Source: Betaproteobacteria bacterium
GTDB lineage: Bacteria > Pseudomonadota > Gammaproteobacteria > Burkholderiales > SG8-41
Length of the DNA: 42,696 nt
Assembly: GCA_021414185.1 (NCBI GenBank)
Contig: JAIOOZ010000328.1
Location: 1-42,696 of the forward strand
Reading direction: 5' to 3'
Shown here: piece by piece, positions 7,772 through 15,488 of the stretch
Layout of the letters: every line of letters starts with the position of its first letter
Position numbering within the stretch: position 1 is the first letter of the stretch
Made by a program: the position numbers and the translations under genes
Notes under the pieces: generated by a model
Database searches by the model: none
The model's input: only the letters and a program-made list of their open reading frames with translations
Told to the model about the DNA's origin: nothing

Positions 7772-9447
7772 GTTTTGCCTTGTGCTTCCACGCGCCAGAA
7801 ATCGTAAAAATTAAACCATTGTTCGGGTGCCTTGACGCAGTAGCTTTCCAGCCGCTGCGCATAACGCTGCACGTAATCCTGCAACCGCGCGGCACGCTCC
7901 TGCCGCGGCAATTCAATGCGCTCCGCGAAATGCTCCAGGTATACCCGGTAGCGTGCGCCGTCGCGCAGGCAGAAAAACAGGTACACCGGGCACTCCAGCA
8001 GGCTCGCCAGGATAAACGGCCCCTGCGCGAACGGCGCCGGGCGCCCCAGAAAATCCGCATAGCATATCCTGCCGCTCTCGGCCGGCGGCGTGCGGTCGCC
8101 GACGATGACCAGCAGCTCGCCGCGTTCGATCTTCTCGCGCAGCTGGATCGCGGTGTCCGGACCGAACGCCGAAACCTGGATCAGGTTTACGCCAAAATCG
8201 GCATTGGCCTGCTGCAGCAATCCATTAAAGCGTATCGCATGATCAGTATAAATGACTGCGTTGACGGTAGCGGCATGACCGCCGACCGCGAGCGCGCGCG
8301 TCATCTCCAGGTTGCCGAGATGCGAGCCGACGATCACCGCTCCCTTGCCGCGAGCGATCAGGCGCTCGAATTCGGCGCGTTCGGGGAATTCGGCGCGCGC
8401 TGGATCGAAACAACCGATCCAGGCAATGAACTTGTCGAGCCCGCTCTCGGCAAAGGCATACATATGACGATAGCTGTCGCGCCAGGTCGGCGGCCGGCCG
8501 GCTGAAAAATTGGCAAGTTGCTGCAAATACGCGCGCGATGCGCCACGCGCGCGCGCGCGGGTAACAAAGTAGTACGTGACGATCGGATACAACATCAACC
8601 GCGCCATGCGATCGCCCAGCACGCGGTAGCAGATAAACACCGACTGGATGCCTAACCGCGTGCCGAGCTCGCGCAGTTTCGACCAGTGGCTGCTGCTGCC
8701 GCCCGCGGCGTGCTGGATCTTGCGCGCCAGCAGCAGCGGCAGACGCAGCAGCATGCCCAGCGTGAGGCGAGTGTGCGTGGCGGTGATGCGCAGATTGTCG
8801 CGTAGCATATCGAAGTGCGAGACGCTGTCGGCGGGATAGGTAACGCGGGTCGGGATATTTTCCACGGACAGGCCGCGCCAGTGCAGGCGGACGACGATTT
8901 CACTGTCGAAATTCATGCGCTGTGGAATGGCGACCGCATCGATCAGCGCGCAGGTTGCTGCCAGCGGATACAGTCGAAATCCGCACATCGAATCGCCGAT
9001 GTCGAATGACAGGGTTTCCACCCACACCCAGAAATGCGTGAGGTAACGGCCATAGAACCGGGCCCGCGGCACGGACGCATCGAAAATCGGCCGCCCGCAA
9101 ATGACCGCTTCGGGATTGCGCCTGCCGCGCTCGAAAAAAAGCGCGACGTCGGCAGCATCGTGCTGACCGTCGACATCGATTTGCAACGCGTGCGTGTGAC
9201 CGGCGGCGTAAGCGTCGCGCATGCCGCGCATTACTGCAGCTCCCTTGCCCTGATTTTGCTCGATACGTATTAGCCGCACCAGCGTGCAACTCGCGGCCGC
9301 GTCACGCAACGCCGTTTGCGTCGCGCCATCACTGCCGTCATCGACCAGATAGATCGGTACTGCATAGTCCGCCAGCCTCGCCACCGTGGTACCGACTGTG
9401 GCCGGATGGTTATAGACGGGAACCACCAGGCAGGGCGAAAAATTCAT
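7768..9447 (-). CDS. apeJ: GT2 glycosyltransferase fused to lauroyl-type lysophospholipid acyltransferase
   Basis: A two-domain protein of 559 residues. Residues 1 to about 235 form a family 2 glycosyltransferase: VPVYNHP start, VDDGSDG, and the metal-binding QIDVDGQHD. Residues from about 255 to 550 form an LpxL/HtrB-type acyltransferase with the HX4E motif HLGNLE and a VGDRTPP segment. This domain order is characteristic of APE clusters. It would attach a sugar-like or lipid group to the polyene and esterify it, probably at the cytoplasmic face of the inner membrane. The ATG at 9447 overlaps the AMP-ligase stop by 4 nt. Which domain acts on which substrate cannot be read from sequence. Confidence 0.9.
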   Translation of the reverse strand: MNFSPCLVVPVYNHPATVGTTVARLADYAVPIYLVDDGSDGATQTALRDAAASCTLVRLIRIEQNQGKGAAVMRGMRDAYAAGHTHALQIDVDGQHDAADVALFFERGRRNPEAVICGRPIFDASVPRARFYGRYLTHFWVWVETLSFDIGDSMCGFRLYPLAATCALIDAVAIPQRMNFDSEIVVRLHWRGLSVENIPTRVTYPADSVSHFDMLRDNLRITATHTRLTLGMLLRLPLLLARKIQHAAGGSSSHWSKLRELGTRLGIQSVFICYRVLGDRMARLMLYPIVTYYFVTRARARGASRAYLQQLANFSAGRPPTWRDSYRHMYAFAESGLDKFIAWIGCFDPARAEFPERAEFERLIARGKGAVIVGSHLGNLEMTRALAVGGHAATVNAVIYTDHAIRFNGLLQQANADFGVNLIQVSAFGPDTAIQLREKIERGELLVIVGDRTPPAESGRICYADFLGRPAPFAQGPFILASLLECPVYLFFCLRDGARYRVYLEHFAERIELPRQERAARLQDYVQRYAQRLESYCVKAPEQWFNFYDFWRVEAQGKT

Positions 9448-11198
9448 GGCGCGCCGCCGAACACGACGCGGCCGGACGAGAATTTCCGCGCTTGATTGGC
9501 GTACGTAAAATTAACATGTGCGCTGCCCGGCGCGTGTTCCAGTTGCAGTTCCAATTCGGTATCGGGCAGCACCACCGCGTGGAATTTGACGCTTTCAAGC
9601 GCGGCGAATGCGGCGTCCGCGGCGAGATGACGCCGCGCAAACCGTATCGCCCAGTCGATCTGCACGACTCCGGGCAACAACGGCAGCCCCGGGAAATGAC
9701 CTGCGAAATAGACGAGATCCAGCGGCACCCTCAGACTGATGATGGCGCGATTACCGTCGCGTCGCTCGGAGATAATTTCGGGCAGCAGCCGGCCGCCGCG
9801 GTCAAACAATGCCGCGAGCGCATCGCGCGTCAGCTTGCCGCGTTCATTGTACGGCAAGGCTTCAGGAAATTGCCAGCGACGCGGCAGCACTACGCGGTCG
9901 AACCAACTGGCGAGATGCGCGCCCAGCGTTTGCATGACGCTGCGGCTGCCGTCGCGCGTCAGTGCCTCCTGCCCGATGGCGTTCAATACCACTGCGGCAC
10001 CGACCATTTCGCGCGCGCCCGACAACGCCACCGTGGCGGCCTCGCGCACCCACGCGTGCTGGCGCAGCCGCTCGCTCATTTCGGCAAGCGACAGGCGTTT
10101 GCCCTCGATCTTGACGACGCTATCCAGCCGTCCCTTGAGCACGAAGCGGCCGTCGGCCAGAATCTCGGCGGCGTCTTCCATGCGCAAGGGCTGCGCGTCG
10201 GCGAGAAACGGCGAGCGCAGCTGTAATGCGCCGTCTTCACGCAACTCAACATCGACTCCCGGTAGCGACGTCCACGCGGCATCACCCGCTTGCTGGCGGC
10301 GCCACGCAATCCCGCCGCTTTCCGTGCTGCCAAAAATCTCCGTCGGCGCCTGCCCGAGGTGGCGCCGGAATTCCGCGGCCGCAGCGTCGGACAGCGGGCC
10401 GCCGGACGAAAAAATGCACCTGGGCGCGGGCTGCAGCGAAGTCAGCGTAATCAGGCCCGGCAAGCGCGCCAGCATCGCGGGGCTGGACACCAGTACGATG
10501 TCCCGCCACCGCGCAAGGCTTGCCTGCAGGTCGCCGGGATCCGCGAGAGTGGCGGTATCGAAACGCCGCCCGGCGGCAAGCGGCCACAGCAGGCGGAACA
10601 GCAAGCCGTAGATATGGTGATGCGGCACGGTCGCGGCGACCACCGCATCGCCCATCGCCTCGCCCCACATCGCTTCGTGCATGGCAACTTCGGCTTCGAG
10701 CTGGGCCAGCGATTTGATTACGCATTTCGGCTCGCCGGTACTGCCGGACGTAAAAAGTTCGATCCGGGTCGCATGGAGATCAAGCTCTCCGCGTTCGGCG
10801 GGCGCATTTTCCGCTGCAGCATTCGTCATAACGACCGGCAGGGAACCTGCTGCGAGAGCGCTCCGCATCGCATTGTCCGCAACCACCGCATCGACGGCGG
10901 CGGCAGTCGCGGCGAGCGTGCCCGGCTGGAAGTTTGCCGGCACTATCGGCAAGCGGCCGGCATGCCACAACGCAAACAACGCGCAACAAAATTCGAACGG
11001 ATCGGCACAGGCCAGCGCCCACCTTTGCTCGCTGCGGCCGGCGAACAGTGCAGTGAGGCCCGCTACCCGTCGGGAAAACGTCTGCCAGCCCACGGTATTC
11101 GCACCCACGATGCAGACCGGCCATTGCGCGGGCCGGCCATGCGCGAGCAGGCGATGTAACGGCAACTGCGCGGAATCAGGCACGCTCACCCCGGACAT
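9444..11198 (-). CDS. AMP-ligase (acyl/aryl-ACP synthetase) fused to C-terminal FabZ-like dehydratase
   Basis: A 584-residue fusion. The N-terminal ANL-superfamily adenylation domain has the P-loop FTSGSTGEPK (149-158), the IFGSTESGG core and the hinge FVLKGRLDSVVKIEGKRLSL. The last ~110 residues form a hotdog domain with YFAGHFPGLPLLPGV, the FabA/FabZ active-site signature including its histidine. The first domain would activate the aryl carboxylate as an adenylate and load it on an ACP; the second would dehydrate chain intermediates. By position it covers the ApeH and ApeI functions. The ATG at 11198 is preferred; a GTG at 11219 is possible, and either start overlaps the COG4648 gene. The stop overlaps the glycosyltransferase ATG by 4 nt. 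Confidence 0.88.
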   Translation of the reverse strand: MSGVSVPDSAQLPLHRLLAHGRPAQWPVCIVGANTVGWQTFSRRVAGLTALFAGRSEQRWALACADPFEFCCALFALWHAGRLPIVPANFQPGTLAATAAAVDAVVADNAMRSALAAGSLPVVMTNAAAENAPAERGELDLHATRIELFTSGSTGEPKCVIKSLAQLEAEVAMHEAMWGEAMGDAVVAATVPHHHIYGLLFRLLWPLAAGRRFDTATLADPGDLQASLARWRDIVLVSSPAMLARLPGLITLTSLQPAPRCIFSSGGPLSDAAAAEFRRHLGQAPTEIFGSTESGGIAWRRQQAGDAAWTSLPGVDVELREDGALQLRSPFLADAQPLRMEDAAEILADGRFVLKGRLDSVVKIEGKRLSLAEMSERLRQHAWVREAATVALSGAREMVGAAVVLNAIGQEALTRDGSRSVMQTLGAHLASWFDRVVLPRRWQFPEALPYNERGKLTRDALAALFDRGGRLLPEIISERRDGNRAIISLRVPLDLVYFAGHFPGLPLLPGVVQIDWAIRFARRHLAADAAFAALESVKFHAVVLPDTELELQLEHAPGSAHVNFTYANQARKFSSGRVVFGGAP

Positions 11199-11757
11199 AG
11201 CGGCGATACAACCACTCACCGCCCATCAGCGCGCCGATCAGCACGTAGGCGATCAGGCCGTTGTAAAGCGCCCAGAGTTCCCGCGAACCGATCAAAGCGG
11301 TGTAGGCAGCCAATGCGCCATTGGCGACGAAGAACACGCACCAGACGACGGTCACGCGCCGCGTATACCCGATGTCCGCCGCCGAGAACTGCGGTTTATG
11401 CAGACGCGCAAACTGTTCGATCATGGATGGCGGGCGCAGCAGCGACAGTCCGAACAGCAGCAACATGCCGAGATTGATTGCGGCCGGGTAAAGACGCAGC
11501 AGCGGTTCGCTGTTGGTCACCATGACGCCGACCGACAGCGCGACCAGCGCGGCAAGCACCGCGTAGCTCAACCAGCCAAGGCCGCGCAAAAACAGGCGCG
11601 CCCGGTAATGGTGGCGCAGGATCAGGAGCAGCAGCAGCAGCAGGCCGAGGATGCGCGGCTCGATGACATCCAGGCTGAAGAACACGACAAACGGATAGAC
11701 GGCCCACAGCAGCGAACGGGCAACTTTGGCGCCATCGATTGCCGCGATGCCCGCCAC
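11176..11757 (-). CDS. apeG: COG4648-type integral membrane protein of the APE cluster
   Basis: A hydrophobic protein of 193 residues with about five or six membrane segments: SLLWAVYPFVVFFSL, ILGLLLLLLLIL, LSYAVLAALVALSVGVMV, AAINLGMLLLFGLSLL, VVWCVFFVANGALAAYTAL and LIAYVLIGALMGGEWLY. A conserved loop follows the fourth (PPSMIEQFARL, then YTRRVT). It matches the COG4648 predicted membrane proteins that recur between the ACP and AMP-ligase genes of APE loci. Its function is not established. It starts with GTG at 11757, leaving only 2 nt after the ACP stop, so it is coupled to the ACP pair. Confidence 0.84.
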   Translation of the reverse strand: MAGIAAIDGAKVARSLLWAVYPFVVFFSLDVIEPRILGLLLLLLLILRHHYRARLFLRGLGWLSYAVLAALVALSVGVMVTNSEPLLRLYPAAINLGMLLLFGLSLLRPPSMIEQFARLHKPQFSAADIGYTRRVTVVWCVFFVANGALAAYTALIGSRELWALYNGLIAYVLIGALMGGEWLYRRYVRGERA

Positions 11758-11759
11758 GA

Positions 11760-12005
11760 TCAGGCGGCGAGCAGCGACTGTACCACGCCGATTACGTCAC
11801 CGACCGTGCGCACGCCCTTGAAGTTCTCCGGCTTGATGCGCTTGCCGGTCATTTCCTGCAGTTTGATCGCGAGATCGACCGCGTCGATGCTGTCAAGACC
11901 CAGCTCGTCGTACAACTTCGCCGACGGAATCACTCGCGACGGCTCGATCTCGAACGCTTCGCGCAGAATTTCGCGCAGCTTCGCCAGTATTTCGTCCTCG
12001 TTCAT
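11760..12005 (-). CDS. apeF: Acyl carrier protein (second ACP of the APE cluster)
   Basis: An 81-residue acidic carrier protein. The phosphopantetheine attachment serine lies in LGLDSIDAVDLA (S39). The helical pattern (EILAKLREILREAFEI, then GKRIKPENFKGVRTVGDVI) is that of a complete ACP. It would carry the starter or the growing polyene chain between the ligase, ketosynthase, reductase and dehydratases. A clear Shine-Dalgarno run (GGGGAG) precedes the ATG, which is useful here because the 33-nt gap to the first ACP gene is the widest in the operon. Confidence 0.94.
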   Translation of the reverse strand: MNEDEILAKLREILREAFEIEPSRVIPSAKLYDELGLDSIDAVDLAIKLQEMTGKRIKPENFKGVRTVGDVIGVVQSLLAA

Positions 12006-12038
12006 TGCTTGCTCTCCCCTTTCTTTGCCGCTGCTTCG

Positions 12039-12305
12039 TCAGCCGTCCTTGCGGCGGCTGCGCACCAGCTCAACGAGGCTGTTAACGGTGCGAAAATGTT
12101 CGCGTATGCCGGCGTCGCCGGCTTCGAGCTGCAGCCGGTACTTCTTGCGCAGCGCCACGCCGAGCTCGAGCGCGTCGATCGAATCGAGACCCATCCCGCT
12201 GTCGCCGAACAGCTCCACATCGTCCGCGATGTCCGGCGGCGTGAGTTCCTCCAGGTCGAGCGTGTCAATGAGCAGCTGCTTGATTTCCAACTTCAGCGTT
12301 TCCAT
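12039..12305 (-). CDS. apeE: Acyl carrier protein (first ACP of the APE cluster)
   Basis: An 88-residue carrier protein with the 4'-phosphopantetheine site in MGLDSIDALELG (S42). APE systems use two ACPs, and this gene and the next are the pair. It differs clearly from its neighbour (for example FGDSGMGLDS and the longer C-terminal helix VNSLVELVRSRRKDG), so this is not a recent duplication. Its start lies 41 nt inside the acyltransferase gene. That is an unusually long overlap, but a later start would remove the first ACP helix. Confidence 0.92.
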   Translation of the reverse strand: METLKLEIKQLLIDTLDLEELTPPDIADDVELFGDSGMGLDSIDALELGVALRKKYRLQLEAGDAGIREHFRTVNSLVELVRSRRKDG

Positions 12306-13071
12306 AAACCGCGAGTTCCTTCGTGAAATATCGCTCCAGTGCCTCGGTCAGCTGGCGGGCGGCGATTGCCGGTGGTAGCGCGGAATCGATCAGGCGTTCG
12401 AACTGCAACGGACGTTGCACGTCCACACTATAGTGGAATGGCCGCGCAGGGATACGATACCACTTTTCCCCCTTGCTTAAGGTCGGCGGATCGCAGCGTA
12501 GCACCACCGGCAACAGGGGGCAGTTGCTGCGCAAAGCGACGTAGGCGGCGCCGCGCAGAAATTTTAGGTCGCGCCCTGCGCGCGTGCGCGTGCCTTCCGG
12601 AAAAATGACCAGCGGGGTGCCGGCGGCGAGTTCGGCGGCGCAGTCTTCGATCAGGGAATCCGGCGCTGAATTATTGATGTAGCCGGCGGCGCTCACTACG
12701 CCGCGCATGAACGGATTGCGCCAGGCGCCGCTTTTGACGACACAACACGCGTTCGGCATGAGCGAAAACATGACCACGATGTCGAGTATGGTCGGATGGT
12801 TGGCGACGATCAGTGCGCCCCCGCAATTGCGCAGGCGGTCGCCGCTGCGGATATCGAGGCGCATGGCGCCGAATGTTCGCAGCGTCCACACCATGGCCGA
12901 GAAACCCTTGTGGACCATCCACTGCGCGCGCAAGACGCGGCGTTTGCGCCCGCCGGGCAGCACGCGCATCGAAGGAAAGACCAGCGTCGCCAGGAATAAG
13001 CCGCCGAGACCGAAACCGGCAAAGCACGAGGCCGTCACCACCAGCCGCCAGTAGTGGTTGAAATTAGTCAT
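12265..13071 (-). CDS. apeD: PlsC-type lysophospholipid acyltransferase of the APE cluster
   Basis: A 268-residue 1-acyl-glycerol-3-phosphate acyltransferase-like enzyme. An N-terminal membrane anchor (VVTASCFAGFGLGGLFLATLV) precedes the HX4D catalytic motif in ANHPTILD and the substrate motif FPEGTRT. The expected role is transfer of an acyl group to make the lipid that carries the aryl polyene. The open frame extends to 13275, but that part is apeC read in another frame. The ATG at 13071 gives the normal N-terminus and an 8-nt overlap with apeC. The 3' end overlaps the first ACP gene by 41 nt. Confidence 0.9.
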   Translation of the reverse strand: MTNFNHYWRLVVTASCFAGFGLGGLFLATLVFPSMRVLPGGRKRRVLRAQWMVHKGFSAMVWTLRTFGAMRLDIRSGDRLRNCGGALIVANHPTILDIVVMFSLMPNACCVVKSGAWRNPFMRGVVSAAGYINNSAPDSLIEDCAAELAAGTPLVIFPEGTRTRAGRDLKFLRGAAYVALRSNCPLLPVVLRCDPPTLSKGEKWYRIPARPFHYSVDVQRPLQFERLIDSALPPAIAARQLTEALERYFTKELAVYGNAEVGNQAAAH

Positions 13072-13762
13072 TGCGCCGCTTCCAGCGCCAGCAGCGGTCA
13101 GGCCCCGGCCATGTCGCCTCGCGCGCTTCAGCGCTGATAAGCCAGTGCATGAAAGCCAGCGATTGCGGCAGCGTTTCCGCGCCGCCCTCCGCCGCGGTCG
13201 CTGCGCATTCCACGACCAACGCGGCGTCGGACCGCAGCAGCAGCGCGACCGCGTGCGCTGTTTCCCTGATCGCAATATAGCTGCCGTATACCGGCGGCAC
13301 GGGTTCGTCGGCGTAAATCAGCAGCACCGGCTCGGCTGGATGGGATGCGCATTGCAGCGCGGCCTCCAGCAAGGCGAAGCCGAAAGTTTCTTCCGCGGCG
13401 GAAATCGCCGTCGAGGGCGCATGGTCGCGCCGGATGATAGACCACAGTCCCGCGGTGGCGTTGAGCACGGACATGCTGAAGACGGTCGGCGACAGCGGCT
13501 CGCCTGCGGCCAGATCGCCCAGGAGCTGGGTCGCGCAGCGCAGGTCGCCGTGGCGCGATGCGTACACCAGCCGCACGCTTCCGATGCCGGCCGCGCATTG
13601 ATCGGCGACGTGCAGCCCCATCTTTGCCAGCGGGTTCAGGCGGCGGCGCAGCATCGGTTCGACAAAGCGCACGTCGGGCGCGCCCTGTTCCCCCTTGGTT
13701 GCAACCGGGGGGAAACCCTCGCCCCAAACCGCCCAGTCAGCTATTGGAACGTTCCAGATCAT
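13064..13762 (-). CDS. apeC: Ketosynthase-like protein, N-terminal domain only (chain-length-factor type)
   Basis: A 232-residue protein of the Ketoacyl-synt_2 type, that is, only the N-terminal half of a beta-ketoacyl synthase. It opens with MIWNVPIADWAVWGEG, the usual start of this family. The SPTVFSMSVLNATAGLWSI segment corresponds to the region around the KAS nucleophile, but no active-site cysteine is seen. The paralogue in studied APE systems pairs with an active ketosynthase as a chain-length factor, and I infer the same here. It is the first gene of the operon as seen in this window. The frame remains open to 13855, but the ATG at 13762 fits the family; a strong hairpin lies just upstream of it. 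Confidence 0.82.
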   Translation of the reverse strand: MIWNVPIADWAVWGEGFPPVATKGEQGAPDVRFVEPMLRRRLNPLAKMGLHVADQCAAGIGSVRLVYASRHGDLRCATQLLGDLAAGEPLSPTVFSMSVLNATAGLWSIIRRDHAPSTAISAAEETFGFALLEAALQCASHPAEPVLLIYADEPVPPVYGSYIAIRETAHAVALLLRSDAALVVECAATAAEGGAETLPQSLAFMHWLISAEAREATWPGPDRCWRWKRRND

Positions 13763-13771
13763 ACCGAGCAC

Positions 13772-13792
13772 GCGGAAACCGCAGGTTTCCGC
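13772..13792 (-). promoter_or_regulatory. Perfect hairpin in the leader of the APE operon
   Basis: GCGGAAACC (13772-13780) and GGTTTCCGC (13784-13792) form a perfect 9-bp stem with a 3-nt loop, ending 9 nt before the apeC ATG. No T-run follows, so it is not a simple terminator. Lying where the ribosome binding site should be, it could control apeC translation. No convincing Shine-Dalgarno sequence is visible between it and the ATG. In the rest of the 232-bp gap up to 13994 I see only a weak promoter candidate on the minus strand (TTGCGA at 13912-13917, TAACGT at 13889-13894, 17-nt spacer). Confidence 0.45.
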
Positions 13793-13994
13793 TCGCCACC
13801 TCTCCCTGATTTCGAATGCAGCCTGGCTGGATGACAATCTGCGCGCTGCTGCCAATGTCGAACCCGGTCATTGTTGCGCCGTTTTCATACGTTACACCGT
13901 CGATAGCGGATTCGCAATTGAACACGCAGCCGTGCCCGGGACTTATTGCAGTCCTCGAATAAGCCACGGAAAAACGTTTGCCGGCAACGGCTGA

Positions 13995-14528
13995 CTAGTT
14001 GCATCCTTCAGCCAATGCCACCTCGGGAAATTTGCCCGCGCGATAACGGAATACGCGGCCATGCCGGGTCTCGAACTGCACGGCATGACGACCGTCGCTG
14101 GAACTTACCGTCACATAATTGCCGGCGGCGCCCAGGTATTTGTGCGGTGAGAATTTCGCGCGCTCCCCGTACAGTGCCAGCAGCCGCTCTTCAGTGTCGC
14201 CGATGCGCGCGCCGGACACCGTGGCATACCCGGGCGCCAGCACGTCCACGCGCGAAATGCGGCCTTCGGTCACCATGAAAATGACGCCCTTGATGCCGCG
14301 CGTGAAATCGAGGTAGTAACAATACGCGGAGCTCAACGCGCGGTCGTCGCTCAACGCCAACCCCGCCGCGCGCTCCGCCTGCGTCCGCGTCATGCCGATG
14401 CGTAGCGGGCCAAAACCGTCCACCCGCGTGCGCCATGCTGCATCCGCCGCCGCCGCAACGCCGGCGACGCTCAGCGCCGCGCCCAGCAGAAGCTGCGCGT
14501 GTATCGAACCCGATGAGGAGGCAAGCAT
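13995..14528 (-). CDS. Small secreted protein of unknown function
   Basis: A 177-residue protein I do not recognise. A signal peptide is likely (hydrophobic AQLLLGAALSVAGVAAAADA, cleavage near AAA-DA). The mature part begins with the motif FGPLRIGMTRTQAERAAG, which resembles the short N-terminal GxLRIGM repeats of small periplasmic proteins, and contains one late cysteine pair candidate (SAYCYY and EGCN) that could form a disulfide. It starts 9 nt after the hemF stop, so it is probably co-transcribed with hemF at the end of the purH-purD-hemF run. Nothing links it to APE biosynthesis except position. Confidence 0.7.
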   Translation of the reverse strand: MLASSSGSIHAQLLLGAALSVAGVAAAADAAWRTRVDGFGPLRIGMTRTQAERAAGLALSDDRALSSAYCYYLDFTRGIKGVIFMVTEGRISRVDVLAPGYATVSGARIGDTEERLLALYGERAKFSPHKYLGAAGNYVTVSSSDGRHAVQFETRHGRVFRYRAGKFPEVALAEGCN

Positions 14529-14537
14529 TGCCTGGAC

Positions 14538-15461
14538 TCAAGCGAGCCAGTTTTTCCTGAGCAAAAAATCGCTGGCGAGCGCCGCTTCCGCGCTACCCGC
14601 CGCAGGCTGCCAGTCGTAGCGCCATTTCACGATGGGCGGCAGAGACATCAGTATCGATTCGGTGCGCCCGCCCGATTGCAGGCCGAACAGCGTGCCGCGA
14701 TCCCACACGAGGTTGAACTCGACGTAGCGGCCGCGGCGATAGGCCTGCCAATCGCGCTCGCGCTCGCCGTACGGCAGGCCTTTACGGCGTTCGAGTATCG
14801 GCACATAGGCGTCGAGAAAATGATCACCGACACTTTGCTGCAGCGAAAAACAGGTCGCGAAATCCGGCGTATTCAGATCATCGAAAAAAATACCACCGAT
14901 GCCGCGCGGCTCCTGGCGATGTTTAAGGTAGAAATACCCGTCGCACCATTCTTTGTAGCGCGCGTGGCAATCAGCACCGAATGGAGCAAGCGCGTCGCGG
15001 CAGGTGCGATGAAAATGTATCGCGTCTTCGCTGTAACCGTAGTACGGCGTCAAGTCCATGCCGCCGCCGAACCACCACGCGGGTTCCGCCGCAGGCGCGG
15101 TGGCAACAAAAAAGCGCACGTTCATATGCACCGTCGGCACGTACGGATTTCGCGGGTGCAGCACCAGCGATACGCCCACAGCGTCCCATGGCCGTCCGGC
15201 GAGCTCAGGACGCGCCGCGGTTGCCGCCGGCGGCAGGGTCTTGCCCATCACGTGCGAGAAGTTGACGCCGCCACGCTCGAACACGCGACCATCTTCAATT
15301 ACGCGGCTGATACCGCCGCCGCCTTCGGGACGCTGCCACGTGTCGGCGCGAAACTCGCCGCCGTCGATGGCCGCGAGCCGCTTTACGATGCGGTCCTGCA
15401 GATCGAGCAGGTAATTTTTGACCGCTGCGAGATCGACGGCTGGGGTTGCGGCAGTGGACAT
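14538..15461 (-). CDS. hemF: Oxygen-dependent coproporphyrinogen III oxidase
   Basis: Converts coproporphyrinogen III to protoporphyrinogen IX by two oxidative decarboxylations in haem synthesis, in the cytoplasm. The 307-residue protein has the family hallmarks: FERGGVNFSHVMG, the HPRNPYVPTVHMNVR segment, WWFGGGMDLTPYY, FYLKHRQEPRGIGGIFFDD and the C-terminal WDRGTLFGLQSGGRTESILMS split across the last 50 residues. The length is normal. It starts 27 nt after purD, so it shares the purH-purD transcript. With hemL and hemB further right, three haem-pathway genes lie in the window but in separate operons. The aerobic enzyme indicates an organism that lives at least partly with oxygen. Confidence 0.97.
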   Translation of the reverse strand: MSTAATPAVDLAAVKNYLLDLQDRIVKRLAAIDGGEFRADTWQRPEGGGGISRVIEDGRVFERGGVNFSHVMGKTLPPAATAARPELAGRPWDAVGVSLVLHPRNPYVPTVHMNVRFFVATAPAAEPAWWFGGGMDLTPYYGYSEDAIHFHRTCRDALAPFGADCHARYKEWCDGYFYLKHRQEPRGIGGIFFDDLNTPDFATCFSLQQSVGDHFLDAYVPILERRKGLPYGERERDWQAYRRGRYVEFNLVWDRGTLFGLQSGGRTESILMSLPPIVKWRYDWQPAAGSAEAALASDFLLRKNWLA

Positions 15462-15488
15462 CGCGTCTGTTTGCGCTTTGCTGGCCGC

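Noticed and set aside
6224..7807. A 527-residue open frame on the plus strand opposite the ammonia-lyase
   Set aside because: The ammonia-lyase on the minus strand has every family motif; the plus-strand frame has none.
10681..12378. A 565-residue open frame on the plus strand
   Set aside because: It lies antisense to the AMP-ligase, COG4648 and ACP genes, is rich in Arg/Ser/Ala low-complexity sequence and has no recognisable motif. Long antisense frames are expected in GC-rich DNA.
13737..13967. A 76-residue minus-strand frame in the apeC leader
   Set aside because: It overlaps the apeC start in another frame, has no family resemblance and no ribosome binding site; I treat the gap as non-coding.
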